Positions 24,901 through 34,410 of a stretch of DNA of 64,000 bases are shown piece after piece; within the stretch, counting starts at the first letter, position 1; each line of letters starts with the position of its first letter. The notes under the pieces were generated by a model that saw only the letters and a program-made list of their open reading frames with translations, was not told the origin of the DNA and did not search any database. Made by a program: the position numbers and the translations under genes. The DNA lies in the NCBI GenBank assembly GCA_963849065.1, contig CAWKFM010000002.1, positions 583,014 through 647,013 on the forward strand, in the 5' to 3' direction. The DNA is from TOLSYN sp963849065. GTDB lineage: Bacteria; Acidobacteriota; Terriglobia; Terriglobales; Acidobacteriaceae.

Positions 24901-26346
24901 TTATGGTCCCGTCACATTTTCTACAATTCCCAATCGCATGGGTGTATCCAAGCGCTTGAGTGTAAGAGGCCAACGATTCTCGGGAACGATAGCTCTGTCC
25001 GCATGGCATCCCACACAGCCGTGCTCCTCGCCGGGCCGCGCCCAGATCCAGCCTTGCTCTGCCTTAATGATCCGGTTATGTGAATCCAACAATTCAAAAC
25101 GAACCGGCTGGTCTGCCGGAACCGCCACGTAGAACGAACCGTCCGCCTCTACCGGTGCGCTGCCCAGAGTCTCCTCATGGTTGTCCGCGGAATTAAACTT
25201 CACAACCCGAACCTGCGTGATAGGAGCCGGAAGTTGACCCTTCGGGGATTCTGCGTTGAGGAAACTATTGAGGGAGATGAAGAAGCCGGCCTTCTCCTTG
25301 GGTTTTACCGTGCTCCAAAACAGCTTGGGCGCTGGATGCGGGGCCAGGGGGACGGCCTGAACGCTTGAGAATCGCGGGTCTCCTAAGATCAGCCTCCCCA
25401 AGTTTCCGCTTGCGGGGTTGAATTCGTACAGATCGAATCTGCCTGGTAGTTCTCGCGTTCCAGCTATCCAGCGCGCCACTATCATCTGCTCCGCGCCGAA
25501 GCCTCCCGGCGACGCGAACACGTCTGGCAGCGAGTCGAGCATCGAAGCATGGGGTGCGCCGCGTTGGATGATCGCGAGCTTCCCTCCCGCAACGCTTCCC
25601 TGTTCTGGGCCTCTTATGAAAATCACGGAGCCGTCGTCCAATTCTTCTGCGTCCAACGACGCTCCCTCCGCAGAAGGCTCAAAACGAAAGGACTCGAGCC
25701 CAGTACCGTCAGATCTCAGGGTATAAAATGTACGAGAGACCGTCCGCACCGAAAGAAGTGGCCATGATGCCGAAGCAAGGATTCGTCCATCCCTCAATAC
25801 AGTCTCCACTCGAAAATTCCCGGGGCCAAAGGTAATTTGATGGGCTTCAGAACCATCAGGCTTCGAAACGAACAGATAGGAGATCAATCCTTGATTTGTG
25901 CTGAAAACGGTGTAGACGATATCGCCACCAGCGAGATACGCAGCGCGAAGACAATCCTGTACGCATTCTGTGACTTGGCGTTTATTTGATCCGTCCGCAT
26001 TCATCTCCCACACTTGCCAACGCGCCGTAGCAACTTTCTGCCCGGAAAATAGAACCCTTGTGCCGTCAAAGGAGACTTCTGGATCAGAAGCTGCAAAAAA
26101 GTCTGGCGTAAGATTTTGAACAGGATCGGATACCTGCTTGGAGCGTAGTCGTACTAGACTGCTACCCTTCGGAAAGCGATGAAGAAAGTCGTCAGGAAGG
26201 ATGACGGGGGCCTCGACAAACACAAGATCGGGTTCTTCCGCACCGCCAGACCAGTGGCTACCCACACTTCTCTCTTGCGAAGAGAGCGAGGCAGAGCTCA
26301 GCAAAAGCACTTCGAGAATGATGGCGAGGAAAGCACTGATCTTCAC
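24901..26346 (-). CDS. HzsA-like secreted propeller protein with one CxxCH
   Basis: The protein (481 residues from GTG 26346) opens with a signal peptide (KISAFLAIILEVLLLSSASL). Next come TolB/PD40-type propeller strands (DPEVSFDGTRVLFSGQK, WQVWEMNADGSNKRQVTECV, DGRILASASWPL) and a C-terminal CVGCHADRAIVPENRWP at about residue 444. This end resembles proteins annotated as hydrazine-synthase-alpha-like; here it means one haem c site, not anammox activity. The frame is open to an ATG at 26460, but that overlaps the upstream gene by 50 nt and would bury the signal peptide, so GTG 26346 is favoured, with moderate certainty. Confidence 0.78.
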   Translation of the reverse strand: MKISAFLAIILEVLLLSSASLSSQERSVGSHWSGGAEEPDLVFVEAPVILPDDFLHRFPKGSSLVRLRSKQVSDPVQNLTPDFFAASDPEVSFDGTRVLFSGQKVATARWQVWEMNADGSNKRQVTECVQDCLRAAYLAGGDIVYTVFSTNQGLISYLFVSKPDGSEAHQITFGPGNFRVETVLRDGRILASASWPLLSVRTVSRTFYTLRSDGTGLESFRFEPSAEGASLDAEELDDGSVIFIRGPEQGSVAGGKLAIIQRGAPHASMLDSLPDVFASPGGFGAEQMIVARWIAGTRELPGRFDLYEFNPASGNLGRLILGDPRFSSVQAVPLAPHPAPKLFWSTVKPKEKAGFFISLNSFLNAESPKGQLPAPITQVRVVKFNSADNHEETLGSAPVEADGSFYVAVPADQPVRFELLDSHNRIIKAEQGWIWARPGEEHGCVGCHADRAIVPENRWPLTLKRLDTPMRLGIVENVTGP

Positions 26347-26410
26347 ATCAACCCGATGATGGCGAATTCGCCATTGGATAGGTCCACCAACGTTGTGCGG
26401 CGCAAGTTCG

Positions 26411-26893
26411 CTACTTTTTCGGAACCTGCTGCCGAAGTACAGCGATCGCTTCGATTTCAATCAGCAGTTCAGGACGGCAGAGCTTGGCCTGGATGCCCGT
26501 GGAAGCGGGCAACAGAGTCAAGCCCTGCTCCCGGTAGAACGCGGTGCGCTCCTCGTTGAATTCCTTGTAGTCACGGTCAATGTCGCGTAGGTAGCAACTG
26601 GTGCGGACAATGTCGTGCCACGTTGCTCCCTCGGCCGCAAGCAAGGCAGCGACATTCGTGAAGGTGCGGCGGGTCTGAGCACGAATGTCACCGACGTGAA
26701 CGGTTCTGCCCTGGTCGTCAATGCTGGCGGTTCCGGAAATTAGTAAAACCGCGAGTCCGCCGACATTAAGACGAATGCCGCGTGAAAACGCGCTGCCGTA
26801 GTCATAGGCCTCGTTGAGAACGCCGAGATTGGTGATAGGCCTCTTCTCAACGGAGGCATTCGCGAGGTCCTGCAGTATATCTTGAACAGTCAT
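26411..26893 (-). CDS. RidA-family (YjgF/UK114) protein
   Basis: The 160 residues match the Rid fold, whose RidA members hydrolyse reactive enamines and imines. Visible landmarks are LLISGTASIDDQGRTVHVGD, the helix TRRTFTNVAALLAAEGATWH, then SCYLRDIDRDYKEFNEERTA, and the end segment LCRPELLIEIEAIAVL, with an Arg in the place of the RidA active-site Arg (CRPELLIEIE). It lacks a signal peptide and is cytoplasmic, unlike the next three genes. It is the first gene of the minus-strand operon. Confidence 0.85.
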   Translation of the reverse strand: MTVQDILQDLANASVEKRPITNLGVLNEAYDYGSAFSRGIRLNVGGLAVLLISGTASIDDQGRTVHVGDIRAQTRRTFTNVAALLAAEGATWHDIVRTSCYLRDIDRDYKEFNEERTAFYREQGLTLLPASTGIQAKLCRPELLIEIEAIAVLRQQVPKK

Positions 26894-27396
26894 AACAGAA
26901 CTCCGATACTCAGATCGACACCACTTGCTTACGATCGCCGTGCCGAACTCGGCGCTGACGTTGTGTGTTCACGTTACAATCGCACTATCTGGAAAGCGGC
27001 GCCAGCGAAATATTTGATCAATAAGCTGATTTGGGCGAACCGGCCAGCATTGACTTTTAAGATAATCGTTTCGAGTGCAAAGATAACGGGATGGTCAATC
27101 GTTGCGCAGACCTCCGAAACATTAACGTTTTCGACAATGCCCTTTGGCGATCGTAGCTTCGTTATTACATCGTTGGGGCTGGACGCCGGTGTACTTTCGA
27201 AGACGCGAAAGACGGCGGAAGTTGTGCGCTCATGCGGCCGAGCGAAAGCAGCCGCGGAGGGCACGAGAAACTCAAAGCCCACATCTGCTGACTGCGGCAG
27301 ATGTGGGAACCCTCGGCGAACTGGTGATGTGGGCCACCCACCCCAGGCGAGAATGCCTATCCATCACTGCAAGTCCAGACCGCCCTCACTGGAGTC
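26894..27396. other. Intergenic region upstream of the RidA operon
   Basis: Overlapping ORFs on both strands (for example 26974-27282 minus) have no ribosome site or recognisable motif. The region should contain the promoter of the minus-strand operon that begins at 26893; I could not place a -35/-10 pair with confidence. Confidence 0.35.
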
Positions 27397-27909
27397 TTAC
27401 TTCTCTTCATCCGTTGGAACTTGTTCGCTGAATTGACGCGCTACTAAAGTCCCGATTGAATACGCTATGGACGAATACAATGGAGCCGTGATTAGAGACT
27501 GATCAATACAGCTTCGTGTCCACAAAGGTGGCTGACAGTCTTCCAAGAAAAAATGTCCAATTACGGCTCGTGTATGATCTTCAAGAATGCTGGTGCTCCT
27601 CCATGTGGCTATAGCGAACGCCAAGCGAACTGCGGGTATCACCCAAACCCAAGTCGCACCCCGGTCTTGAAAACGACGGCCATTCAGATATCCTGCGGCG
27701 ATCCCGCAAAGAATCTGCACAGGAAAATATGGCTTAAATAAAAGTGAGTAAACTCTCCACCTGGTGACTGATGGATCAATCAAATTCCACAATACGAATA
27801 GTAGTTTAACCACAATTGCCGACAGCATCATTGTGCCGATTGTCGCCACAACGACATGAAGCAGATATGCGATGATTGATTTTTTCATTCGCATTGTTCG
27901 GCCGGTCAC
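27397..27909 (-). CDS. Small integral membrane protein, unknown
   Basis: The 170-residue product has about four hydrophobic segments (IIAYLLHVVVATIGTMMLSA, VVKLLFVLWNLI, PVQILCGIAAGYLNG, IAYSIGTLVAR). The GTG at 27909 overlaps the stop of the preceding gene (GTGA), indicating coupled translation; internal ATGs at 27894 and 27888 are possible starts. I do not recognise the family. Its place after the RHS gene makes it a candidate immunity or anchoring protein. Confidence 0.65.
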   Translation of the reverse strand: MTGRTMRMKKSIIAYLLHVVVATIGTMMLSAIVVKLLFVLWNLIDPSVTRWRVYSLLFKPYFPVQILCGIAAGYLNGRRFQDRGATWVWVIPAVRLAFAIATWRSTSILEDHTRAVIGHFFLEDCQPPLWTRSCIDQSLITAPLYSSIAYSIGTLVARQFSEQVPTDEEK

Positions 27910-28277
27910 CTGTGCAAGCTGGCTTTTCCGGAAGGCCCCTTCGTTAGTGCATTAAAAATTATGCGTGCTCCGAGGAGCGTGAAAACAGCACCGAGCACAA
28001 AAACCCAAAGGCGCGCAATCAAATTCACGGCACTAGCTGCCGCTGGCCAATCGGCGTCCGTAATGAACTTCGTATCGCATGCCAAACTCGAATAAATGGC
28101 TACAATTCCAAAAACAAAGGGTAGCAGTCCAAGAATGACTGCTCCAATTCTCTGAATTGGCGTGAAAGGCAGTTTACCGCTAAGCAGCAAGCCATCAAGA
28201 AGCGCGGCATTACGGATGCACCGTGGTGTTGAGTTATCTTGGCGTTGCAAGAAATCGGGCAATCGATCACGATTCAT
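27906..28277 (-). CDS. Small membrane protein immediately after the RHS gene
   Basis: This 123-residue protein has a cytoplasmic N-terminus of about 45 residues, then two or three hydrophobic segments (IGAVILGLLPFVFGIVAIYS, LIARLWVFVLGAVFTLLGAR). ATG 28277 is favoured because GAGG at 28283-28286 lies 5 nt upstream; GTG 28283 is in frame. The RHS stop (28288-28290) is only about 10 nt away. Family unknown. Position and size fit an immunity protein for the RHS C-terminal tip, but that is inference. Confidence 0.65.
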   Translation of the reverse strand: MNRDRLPDFLQRQDNSTPRCIRNAALLDGLLLSGKLPFTPIQRIGAVILGLLPFVFGIVAIYSSLACDTKFITDADWPAAASAVNLIARLWVFVLGAVFTLLGARIIFNALTKGPSGKASLHR

Positions 28278-28287
28278 CAGCACCTCA

Positions 28288-31200
28288 CTACTCCGACATC
28301 AAAGAGTTTATGCACGAACCTATGTCGCCGAGTATGCCAACGGCGCCCGACAGAGCATTTCCACCTCCAGCACCATCGTCATTAAGTGGAACCATGCGGC
28401 CCCGAGGGTTTGGCCCGTAGACATACGGAGCAGTTGAGTTATCCGGCGAATAGCCCGGTCCCAAAGCGCCAAGGGAGCTAAAACACCAATTAAACGCCTC
28501 CTCGAAAGTCCATGGACTTTTGGGCGGCTGTTGCGGTCCTGGGTCGTTTGAGATACAGTCTACACCCGGCGGGCATGGATTTTGCGGCGGATTGTGAGAC
28601 GGCACAGGCCCGGTATCCGGTGGCTGGCTGCAGGGCAAGATCGTCGTAAGGCATGGAGGAATCGGATTCGGGTTTGGATTTGGGTTCGGGTTCGGCCCAT
28701 TGGGAGGCGGCTGTGGCGGACCCGGGTTCTTGTCCATGCCAAAGGGATCCACGAAGCTCAGCGGGCTATCGCCAACATAGGCATAGAGATTTGCCTGACC
28801 TCCCGCGAACCCGATTGGATCCTCACTGATGAATCTGCCCATGGCCGGGCTATAGTATCTGGAGCGATAAAAGTATAGCCCGGTGCCATCGTTATCCTGT
28901 CCAGTATATTGAGCAGGATTGGAGGCACTAAGGCCGCTGCTGGTGGTGTTGCCAAATGGCTCGTACGAGTATTGCGTTTGCACGGTGCCGGTGGAATCCG
29001 TCAGCGCCACCGTGCTCCCCAGCGCGTCGGAGAGGAAGTCCCAGCTTCCGCCGGCATCCGTCCGCAGGAAGTTCTCGTCCACTCCGCCCGCCAGTATATT
29101 AGCCGTGACCGTGCTGCCGGTGAGCTCCTGCACCGCGTTCGCCCCGTCATAGAGGAATCCGGTGCCCGCCGCGTTCATCGTTCTGCGTCCAAAGGCGTCG
29201 TACTGGAACGACAAGCCGTTGAACGACACTAACTGGTTGCGGGCATTCCAGACGAAGCTTTGTCCTCCGTTGCCCGTCATGTTGCCGTCCGCATCATAGC
29301 TTAGGGACGTTCCGTTCCAGTTGGTCAATTGATTGTTGGCATTGTAGGCCGCGCTGCTTACAGCTGCAGGCAGCAGAGTGTGGGCGAGACTTCCCGTAGA
29401 ACCAACACGCCGGCCCGCAAGGTCATACGTATAGGCTAGATTTCCAAGCTCCGCCGCTCCAGACTGATAATTGATTCCGGTCAATTGCGAGGCCGCATCG
29501 TAACTGTAGTTCACTACAACCGCGTTGGGCAGGGTCAGAGAGGAACGCCTGCGATCGGCATCGTAAACAAACGCAACATTGTTTGTACCTTGCGATAGCT
29601 GTGTCAACCCGTTGCCGGCATCGAAGGTGTAGTTTACCACCGGTTGCCCGGCTACCGTCATCGTCTGGCGCCGCCCGGCCGCGTCATAGGTGTAGTTGAC
29701 TGAACCCTGCGGAGTCACCTCCGAGGTAAGACGATTCAACCCGTCGAAGCCGTGCGCGATCGTCCCAGTACTGGAATCTACGGTCATCGTCAGCCGATTC
29801 CCAAGATCGTAGGTGTAGTTAATCGTGCTTTCGTAGCTGGGTCCCGATTGGGTTCCAAACCCGGTAAAGATTCTCCGGTTCAAGCCGTCGTAGGAGTATG
29901 TTGTCACCTTTCCACGGCGATCCGTAAACGTGCTGAGGATTCCGGCCAAATCATATTGGTAACTTTCCACATTCTTCAGCGGATCCTGCCTCGTTTGAAT
30001 GCGGTCCATGTTGTTGTACGTATAGACCGTCTGATTTTGGTTGGCATCGGTTACGGTCAGCAGGTTACCGTTCCCATCATAAGTAAACACCGATTGATTG
30101 CCTACCGGATCGGTGATGCTGGTGATTTCATTGAGCGGATCGTAAGCATACTTTGTGATATTCCCGAGTGGATCGGTGACAGAACCAACCCGGCCGGCTG
30201 CATCGACAAAACGAGATACGGTTCGCCCCAATGGATCCGTAATTCCTACGAGGTCGCCTCCGTTATACGCGAGTTGCACCGCATTTCCAATAGGGTCCGT
30301 AACCGACGTGGCCTGTCCCGCGGAGTTGTAGGCAATTGTGTATGAATTACCCAGTGGGTCGGTAATAGCGATTGCATTGCTATGGGAATCGCGGGTCAGC
30401 GACGTGGTATGGCCGAGCGGGTCTACAATCGACGTGAGTTGATTGTAGGTCGGTTCATATGTGAAATTGGTTGTAACCGCGTTTTGCGTACCGGCCAATC
30501 GCGTTACGCCGGTCGTGTTGCCCATGGAATCATACGTATAAGCTGTTTGGCGGTTCAATGCGTCCGTTGCACTTAAGATAAGTCCGCTGCTTTGCTGTCG
30601 ATTGTAGGTGACCGTCTGTTGTTCTGGCCTGCCTACCGCTCTCGTGTCACTGACCATCCAGCCGTCGGAGTTGAATGCCACCTGCCGGATGTATTGCCGC
30701 GGGTCGGTCACAGTGGTCTGTGTCACGTTGCCATTGCCATCTAGCGCATAGGTAAAGTAGAAATTGCCTCCGTCACCTTGAATCTGCTGACTGACGCGAT
30801 CGTTCACGTCATAGGAGTTGGTCAAGTATGTGATATTGCGCGGATCCGTGATGGTCAGCATGTCGTCGTTGCCATCATAGGTATAGGCCGTCACGCCACC
30901 GTTGGCGTCGGTAGCAGTGTGGAGTCGTCCAGCCGAATCATAGGCGTAATTTACGATGCGGCCCATATTGTCTTGCGCTTGGGTAACACGGTTGACCCCA
31001 TCATAGGTAAACTGAATCCAGCGGCCGTTCGGAGAGGTGAGCTTTAGGAGATTGCCGATACCATCGCGCGCGAAAGTTAGCGCATTGCCATAACGGTCAT
31101 GCATGCCGATGACAGCGGCCAAACGCGGATTTCCCGATCCGTCGGAATCCGGAAACAGATAAAACGTACCGTCCTTCTTGGTTAGCGCCCACGTGTCATT

Positions 31201-33492
31201 GGATTGGTACGCGAGTGTGGCTCCGTACCATTCGCCGGGTAGCGAGGTCGCTGCATACACCGCATTCGTGTAGTCGCAATACCCGCTGGCATCACAGGGC
31301 GAAATGCGCGTAAAATGCACCCTTCCGCCATCCGCCAAGACCAAGTCCTGATAGGTATAGCCTTCGGGGAAGACATTACTGTCGCCGACCAGGAACATGT
31401 CATACTGCATGCTGGCGCCAATTCCGAACGCCCTAGATACTGCGTCATCCTGACGGTATGTTCTCGTGAGAACGAGTGGAATTACGTCGGACAGGACTAA
31501 GTCTGTCTTGGTATAGATAAACAATCCCGTTTGCAGATCAACTGGTTCGCCGTCAGTAGGATTTCCGGGCTTTGGCCCTGTGGGAGGAGCATTGCCGGGC
31601 AAAGACACCATCGCGCCGTCGAACGACCAGATCTGAGTGCCATTGTCGGGAATGATCGTCGTACGGTCATTGCTGACGCGGCCTCTGCCATAAACATACC
31701 ACCCCTTCTGAAACGGATCGTAGTTCCAGAAATCAAACTTGGCTCCTGCAGCGGCATTTGGATAGTTCTGATAACGGATCTGCGCGCCCTTTGGGCTGCT
31801 TTCTGCCGGTGTCCACGCTGTGCTTGTCGTGACGAATGAGGCTCCACCCGGTTGGATGGTGAAGTAGACCGGGAAGACCACACCTGCTTTCAACGGGAAC
31901 GGAGGTTGGTTCATCGGTATGGGCGTAATGCCGAGGTGGTTAATCACTCGTCCCCAGGCATCGACCACAACCGTGTTTGCGGGGATGTGCAACTCCAGGC
32001 TTGGAATTTCGGGATTAGTTACCACCACCTCGCTGGTCGTCGGAGACGGAAAGGTCACCACGTGCTGCGTGTCCAGTGGGGTCATCCAGATGGTGTAGTT
32101 CAGAACATTCGTCCGTCCCGCGGTAATATCGACACCCACGCGGTAGAGACCGTAGACCTGCGTCTTGCTGTTAGCGGTTTCAGCTTCTATATACATCACA
32201 TGATGGCCGGCGGTGATACCAGGCATCAAAAACCTTCCCGTTTTGTCAGTATAAACACTTTTAGAATCTGTCGAATCTAATTGGAGCAGGACATGTGGAA
32301 GTGGAGCACCGTTTAGCTTCAGGACTTGAGCTGCCAGAGCGGTCACACCAGGAGGGGCCGTGAGTGGTGGCAAAGTCAGCCACGGCGATTCCAGCCCTGA
32401 GCCCGTGTTTCCTGTGCCGGCGGCACCGCTGACGCTTTCAACCGTAGCAAACTCGATGGTTGTTGACGGAAGAGCCTGCCCGGTAGGGTCCGCGAGGTTC
32501 TGCAGCGACAAGGTGTAGATCGTGTCGCTTAACAAGGGCGCCTGCGGGTTGATGAAAGCCAATCTTCCATTCTCCGCGGGAACAACTTTCACCGCGACCG
32601 ATGATCCTTGTGAAGCCGTCAGACTGATGTTGCTGGTATTTACGGTGCTTACATCGAGCGATTCGGAGAAACGCAGTGCGAGCAGTACATTGAGCGGAAC
32701 GGCTTTTGCCCCGTCCGGTGGAATTGATTCCTCCAACTGCGGCGGTTGCAAGCTGTTTGCAGGCGCGGTGGCCTCCAATTGGATGCTGGATGTTCTGGGA
32801 TCTACGATCACACCGTTGTTCAGCGCGTTACCAAGATCATCGATGCCGCCCCACAATAGAACCGTCCCATCCGGCAGCAGTGTCGCCGTGTGGCGATTGA
32901 GGGCGCTCGGCAACTCAACCGTAAGCGTTTTGGTCTGGCCTGCACGAAAATCCCATAGATCCAGCTGCAGATCGGCACCGGCGGCATCCGCTCCACCTGC
33001 GATCAACACGCGCCCATCAGTCAGGAGAGTCGCCGAGTGATAGGCTCGTGGCGTAAGTCCCACCGTCGGCACCTCGCTGAACGTCTCCGACACAGGGTCA
33101 AAGACCTCCGCCTGGCTAACAATGCTATTGGCTGTCCCTACCCCACCGAGAACCAACACGGTGCCATCCGGCATCAGAGTGGCCGTGTGCCAACTGCGCG
33201 CATAGTTGAGTTTGCCCGGGATCTGGGTGAGAGCACCAGTGTGCGAATCCTTCAGGAACGCGGTTGCCACCGGCAAGCTCGACACTTGACCGCCTATTAC
33301 CAGCACGCTCCCGCTCGGCAACAATGTTTCACTGGCACCCGTCGCCTCCGCGGAGGACTGGGAAGCAGAAGGTTGCTCCGATGCTTCACGACTCATGGGT
33401 CCAGCCGGGCTCGACGCGGATGCAACGGCAGCACTGAGTACAAAAGCCACGGCAACAATCATAATCAAATGAAAGCGCTTCACCTTCTGCAT
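28288..33492 (-). CDS. Very large secreted RHS/YD-repeat protein with kelch-like N-terminus
   Basis: The 1734-residue product starts at ATG 33492 (GGAG 10 nt upstream) with a signal peptide (FHLIMIVAVAFVLSAAVASA). Domains in order: kelch-like propeller (about 45-250; ARSWHTATLMPDGTVLVLGG), an Ig-like SbsA-type domain (250-350), a carboxypeptidase-regulatory-like domain (370-440), a DUF6531-like entry segment (GEPVDLQTGLFIYTKTDLVL, about 640), then about 30 YD repeats to residue 1500. The RHS core ends YFYRSRYYSPAMGRFISEDP and ANLYAYVGDSPLSFVDPFGM. The variable tip is about 150 residues: a Pro/Asn linker (GPNPNPNPNPNP) and a Cys-containing tail I do not recognise. An upstream ATG (33555) is unlikely. 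Confidence 0.92.
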   Translation of the reverse strand: MQKVKRFHLIMIVAVAFVLSAAVASASSPAGPMSREASEQPSASQSSAEATGASETLLPSGSVLVIGGQVSSLPVATAFLKDSHTGALTQIPGKLNYARSWHTATLMPDGTVLVLGGVGTANSIVSQAEVFDPVSETFSEVPTVGLTPRAYHSATLLTDGRVLIAGGADAAGADLQLDLWDFRAGQTKTLTVELPSALNRHTATLLPDGTVLLWGGIDDLGNALNNGVIVDPRTSSIQLEATAPANSLQPPQLEESIPPDGAKAVPLNVLLALRFSESLDVSTVNTSNISLTASQGSSVAVKVVPAENGRLAFINPQAPLLSDTIYTLSLQNLADPTGQALPSTTIEFATVESVSGAAGTGNTGSGLESPWLTLPPLTAPPGVTALAAQVLKLNGAPLPHVLLQLDSTDSKSVYTDKTGRFLMPGITAGHHVMYIEAETANSKTQVYGLYRVGVDITAGRTNVLNYTIWMTPLDTQHVVTFPSPTTSEVVVTNPEIPSLELHIPANTVVVDAWGRVINHLGITPIPMNQPPFPLKAGVVFPVYFTIQPGGASFVTTSTAWTPAESSPKGAQIRYQNYPNAAAGAKFDFWNYDPFQKGWYVYGRGRVSNDRTTIIPDNGTQIWSFDGAMVSLPGNAPPTGPKPGNPTDGEPVDLQTGLFIYTKTDLVLSDVIPLVLTRTYRQDDAVSRAFGIGASMQYDMFLVGDSNVFPEGYTYQDLVLADGGRVHFTRISPCDASGYCDYTNAVYAATSLPGEWYGATLAYQSNDTWALTKKDGTFYLFPDSDGSGNPRLAAVIGMHDRYGNALTFARDGIGNLLKLTSPNGRWIQFTYDGVNRVTQAQDNMGRIVNYAYDSAGRLHTATDANGGVTAYTYDGNDDMLTITDPRNITYLTNSYDVNDRVSQQIQGDGGNFYFTYALDGNGNVTQTTVTDPRQYIRQVAFNSDGWMVSDTRAVGRPEQQTVTYNRQQSSGLILSATDALNRQTAYTYDSMGNTTGVTRLAGTQNAVTTNFTYEPTYNQLTSIVDPLGHTTSLTRDSHSNAIAITDPLGNSYTIAYNSAGQATSVTDPIGNAVQLAYNGGDLVGITDPLGRTVSRFVDAAGRVGSVTDPLGNITKYAYDPLNEITSITDPVGNQSVFTYDGNGNLLTVTDANQNQTVYTYNNMDRIQTRQDPLKNVESYQYDLAGILSTFTDRRGKVTTYSYDGLNRRIFTGFGTQSGPSYESTINYTYDLGNRLTMTVDSSTGTIAHGFDGLNRLTSEVTPQGSVNYTYDAAGRRQTMTVAGQPVVNYTFDAGNGLTQLSQGTNNVAFVYDADRRRSSLTLPNAVVVNYSYDAASQLTGINYQSGAAELGNLAYTYDLAGRRVGSTGSLAHTLLPAAVSSAAYNANNQLTNWNGTSLSYDADGNMTGNGGQSFVWNARNQLVSFNGLSFQYDAFGRRTMNAAGTGFLYDGANAVQELTGSTVTANILAGGVDENFLRTDAGGSWDFLSDALGSTVALTDSTGTVQTQYSYEPFGNTTSSGLSASNPAQYTGQDNDGTGLYFYRSRYYSPAMGRFISEDPIGFAGGQANLYAYVGDSPLSFVDPFGMDKNPGPPQPPPNGPNPNPNPNPNPIPPCLTTILPCSQPPDTGPVPSHNPPQNPCPPGVDCISNDPGPQQPPKSPWTFEEAFNWCFSSLGALGPGYSPDNSTAPYVYGPNPRGRMVPLNDDGAGGGNALSGAVGILGDIGSCINSLMSE

Positions 33493-33622
33493 CGATCTGT
33501 CTCCACTTCTTACCGATTTGTTAATGCTCCAAAACTGTCCATCGGCAAAAGTCATACCGTTCCACCGGCTCCCAAAAAGTCAAAGCTGCGAGTTCGTCCG
33601 AACACTCCTTCGCGAACAGATC

Positions 33623-34399
33623 CTAGCGACTGCTAAGAGTCATTGTGACCCCACCAGTTCGCTCACCTTGAGGATCTATTACCACGGCATAAATCCCATT
33701 CAGCGGTAACGTAACAGGTTCGATAGAGCCGCTCGTGGCATTGTTCGAGAGCTTGGTCCAGCCCAGCATCGTTCCATCCGGCTTCATAATGCGCACAGCC
33801 AAAGTGTCGCACTTCGCGCAAGAGGCATAGCTGGAGTCGCTGAGCGCTACGCTTACCTGCTGTCCGACCTCGCCGTTAAATGTCAATCTGGCGTTCTGCC
33901 CTGGGATTGTCGTATTTACCTTCATCGGAGAATTTAATGCGACGGCCCCGGAAACATGTAAAAAGGAGTAGGCCGTTACTGTGACCGTGCCGACGCTGTT
34001 ACCTTGGGCTGAGATAACGACCTCGTAGGTTCCGTTTATCGGCAACCTAATCGAGTGGAGAAAGGCACTTTGAGCCCCGTTCGATATTCCTGTCGAACCA
34101 AGCGTCGCGCCGCTCGGCCCCAAAATACTCGCGCCTAGCACGACGCACCGAGGACAAGCGGCCGTATAGGTAGAATTTGACAGGACCAAGCTGACCTGCT
34201 GTCCTCCGGAGCCTTTAAAGCTCAAGGTGACCTTCTCGCCAGGAGTCTTGGTCGTAATGTTCACCGGAACGCCTAGCTGAATCGCCTGTGCAGTCGCATC
34301 AACGGTTGCGGTAGGTTCCTGCTGAGCCCATGCCCCAGAACACAAAGTAGTTGTAGCCAACATGAACATGGCTACATAAAAATAGATCTTCCTTCTCAT
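33623..34399 (-). CDS. Secreted two-repeat protein with PPC-like beta-sandwich domains
   Basis: This 258-residue protein has a signal peptide (IYFYVAMFMLATTTLCSGAW) and two copies of a module of about 110 residues: VNITTKTPGEKVTLSFKGSG and VNTTIPGQNARLTFNGEVGQ, each with a pair of cysteines (CPRC, CAKC) and an end strand of the type LPINGTYEVVISAQG / LPLNGIYAVVIDPQG. The same module forms the C-terminal 1300 residues of the giant protein upstream. AGGAGG at 34405-34410 directly follows the giant gene's stop and serves ATG 34399, so the two genes are translated together. It is probably extracellular; function unknown. Confidence 0.85.
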   Translation of the reverse strand: MRRKIYFYVAMFMLATTTLCSGAWAQQEPTATVDATAQAIQLGVPVNITTKTPGEKVTLSFKGSGGQQVSLVLSNSTYTAACPRCVVLGASILGPSGATLGSTGISNGAQSAFLHSIRLPINGTYEVVISAQGNSVGTVTVTAYSFLHVSGAVALNSPMKVNTTIPGQNARLTFNGEVGQQVSVALSDSSYASCAKCDTLAVRIMKPDGTMLGWTKLSNNATSGSIEPVTLPLNGIYAVVIDPQGERTGGVTMTLSSR

Positions 34400-34410
34400 C
34401 ACATCCTCCT

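Noticed and set aside
24901..26346. Hydrazine synthase and anammox metabolism
   Set aside because: Only a propeller and one CxxCH resemble HzsA; no other anammox gene is present, and such domains are common outside anammox.
26882..27436. A 184-codon plus-strand ORF upstream of the RidA operon
   Set aside because: No ribosome site or motif; it runs into the 3' end of the membrane gene on the other strand.
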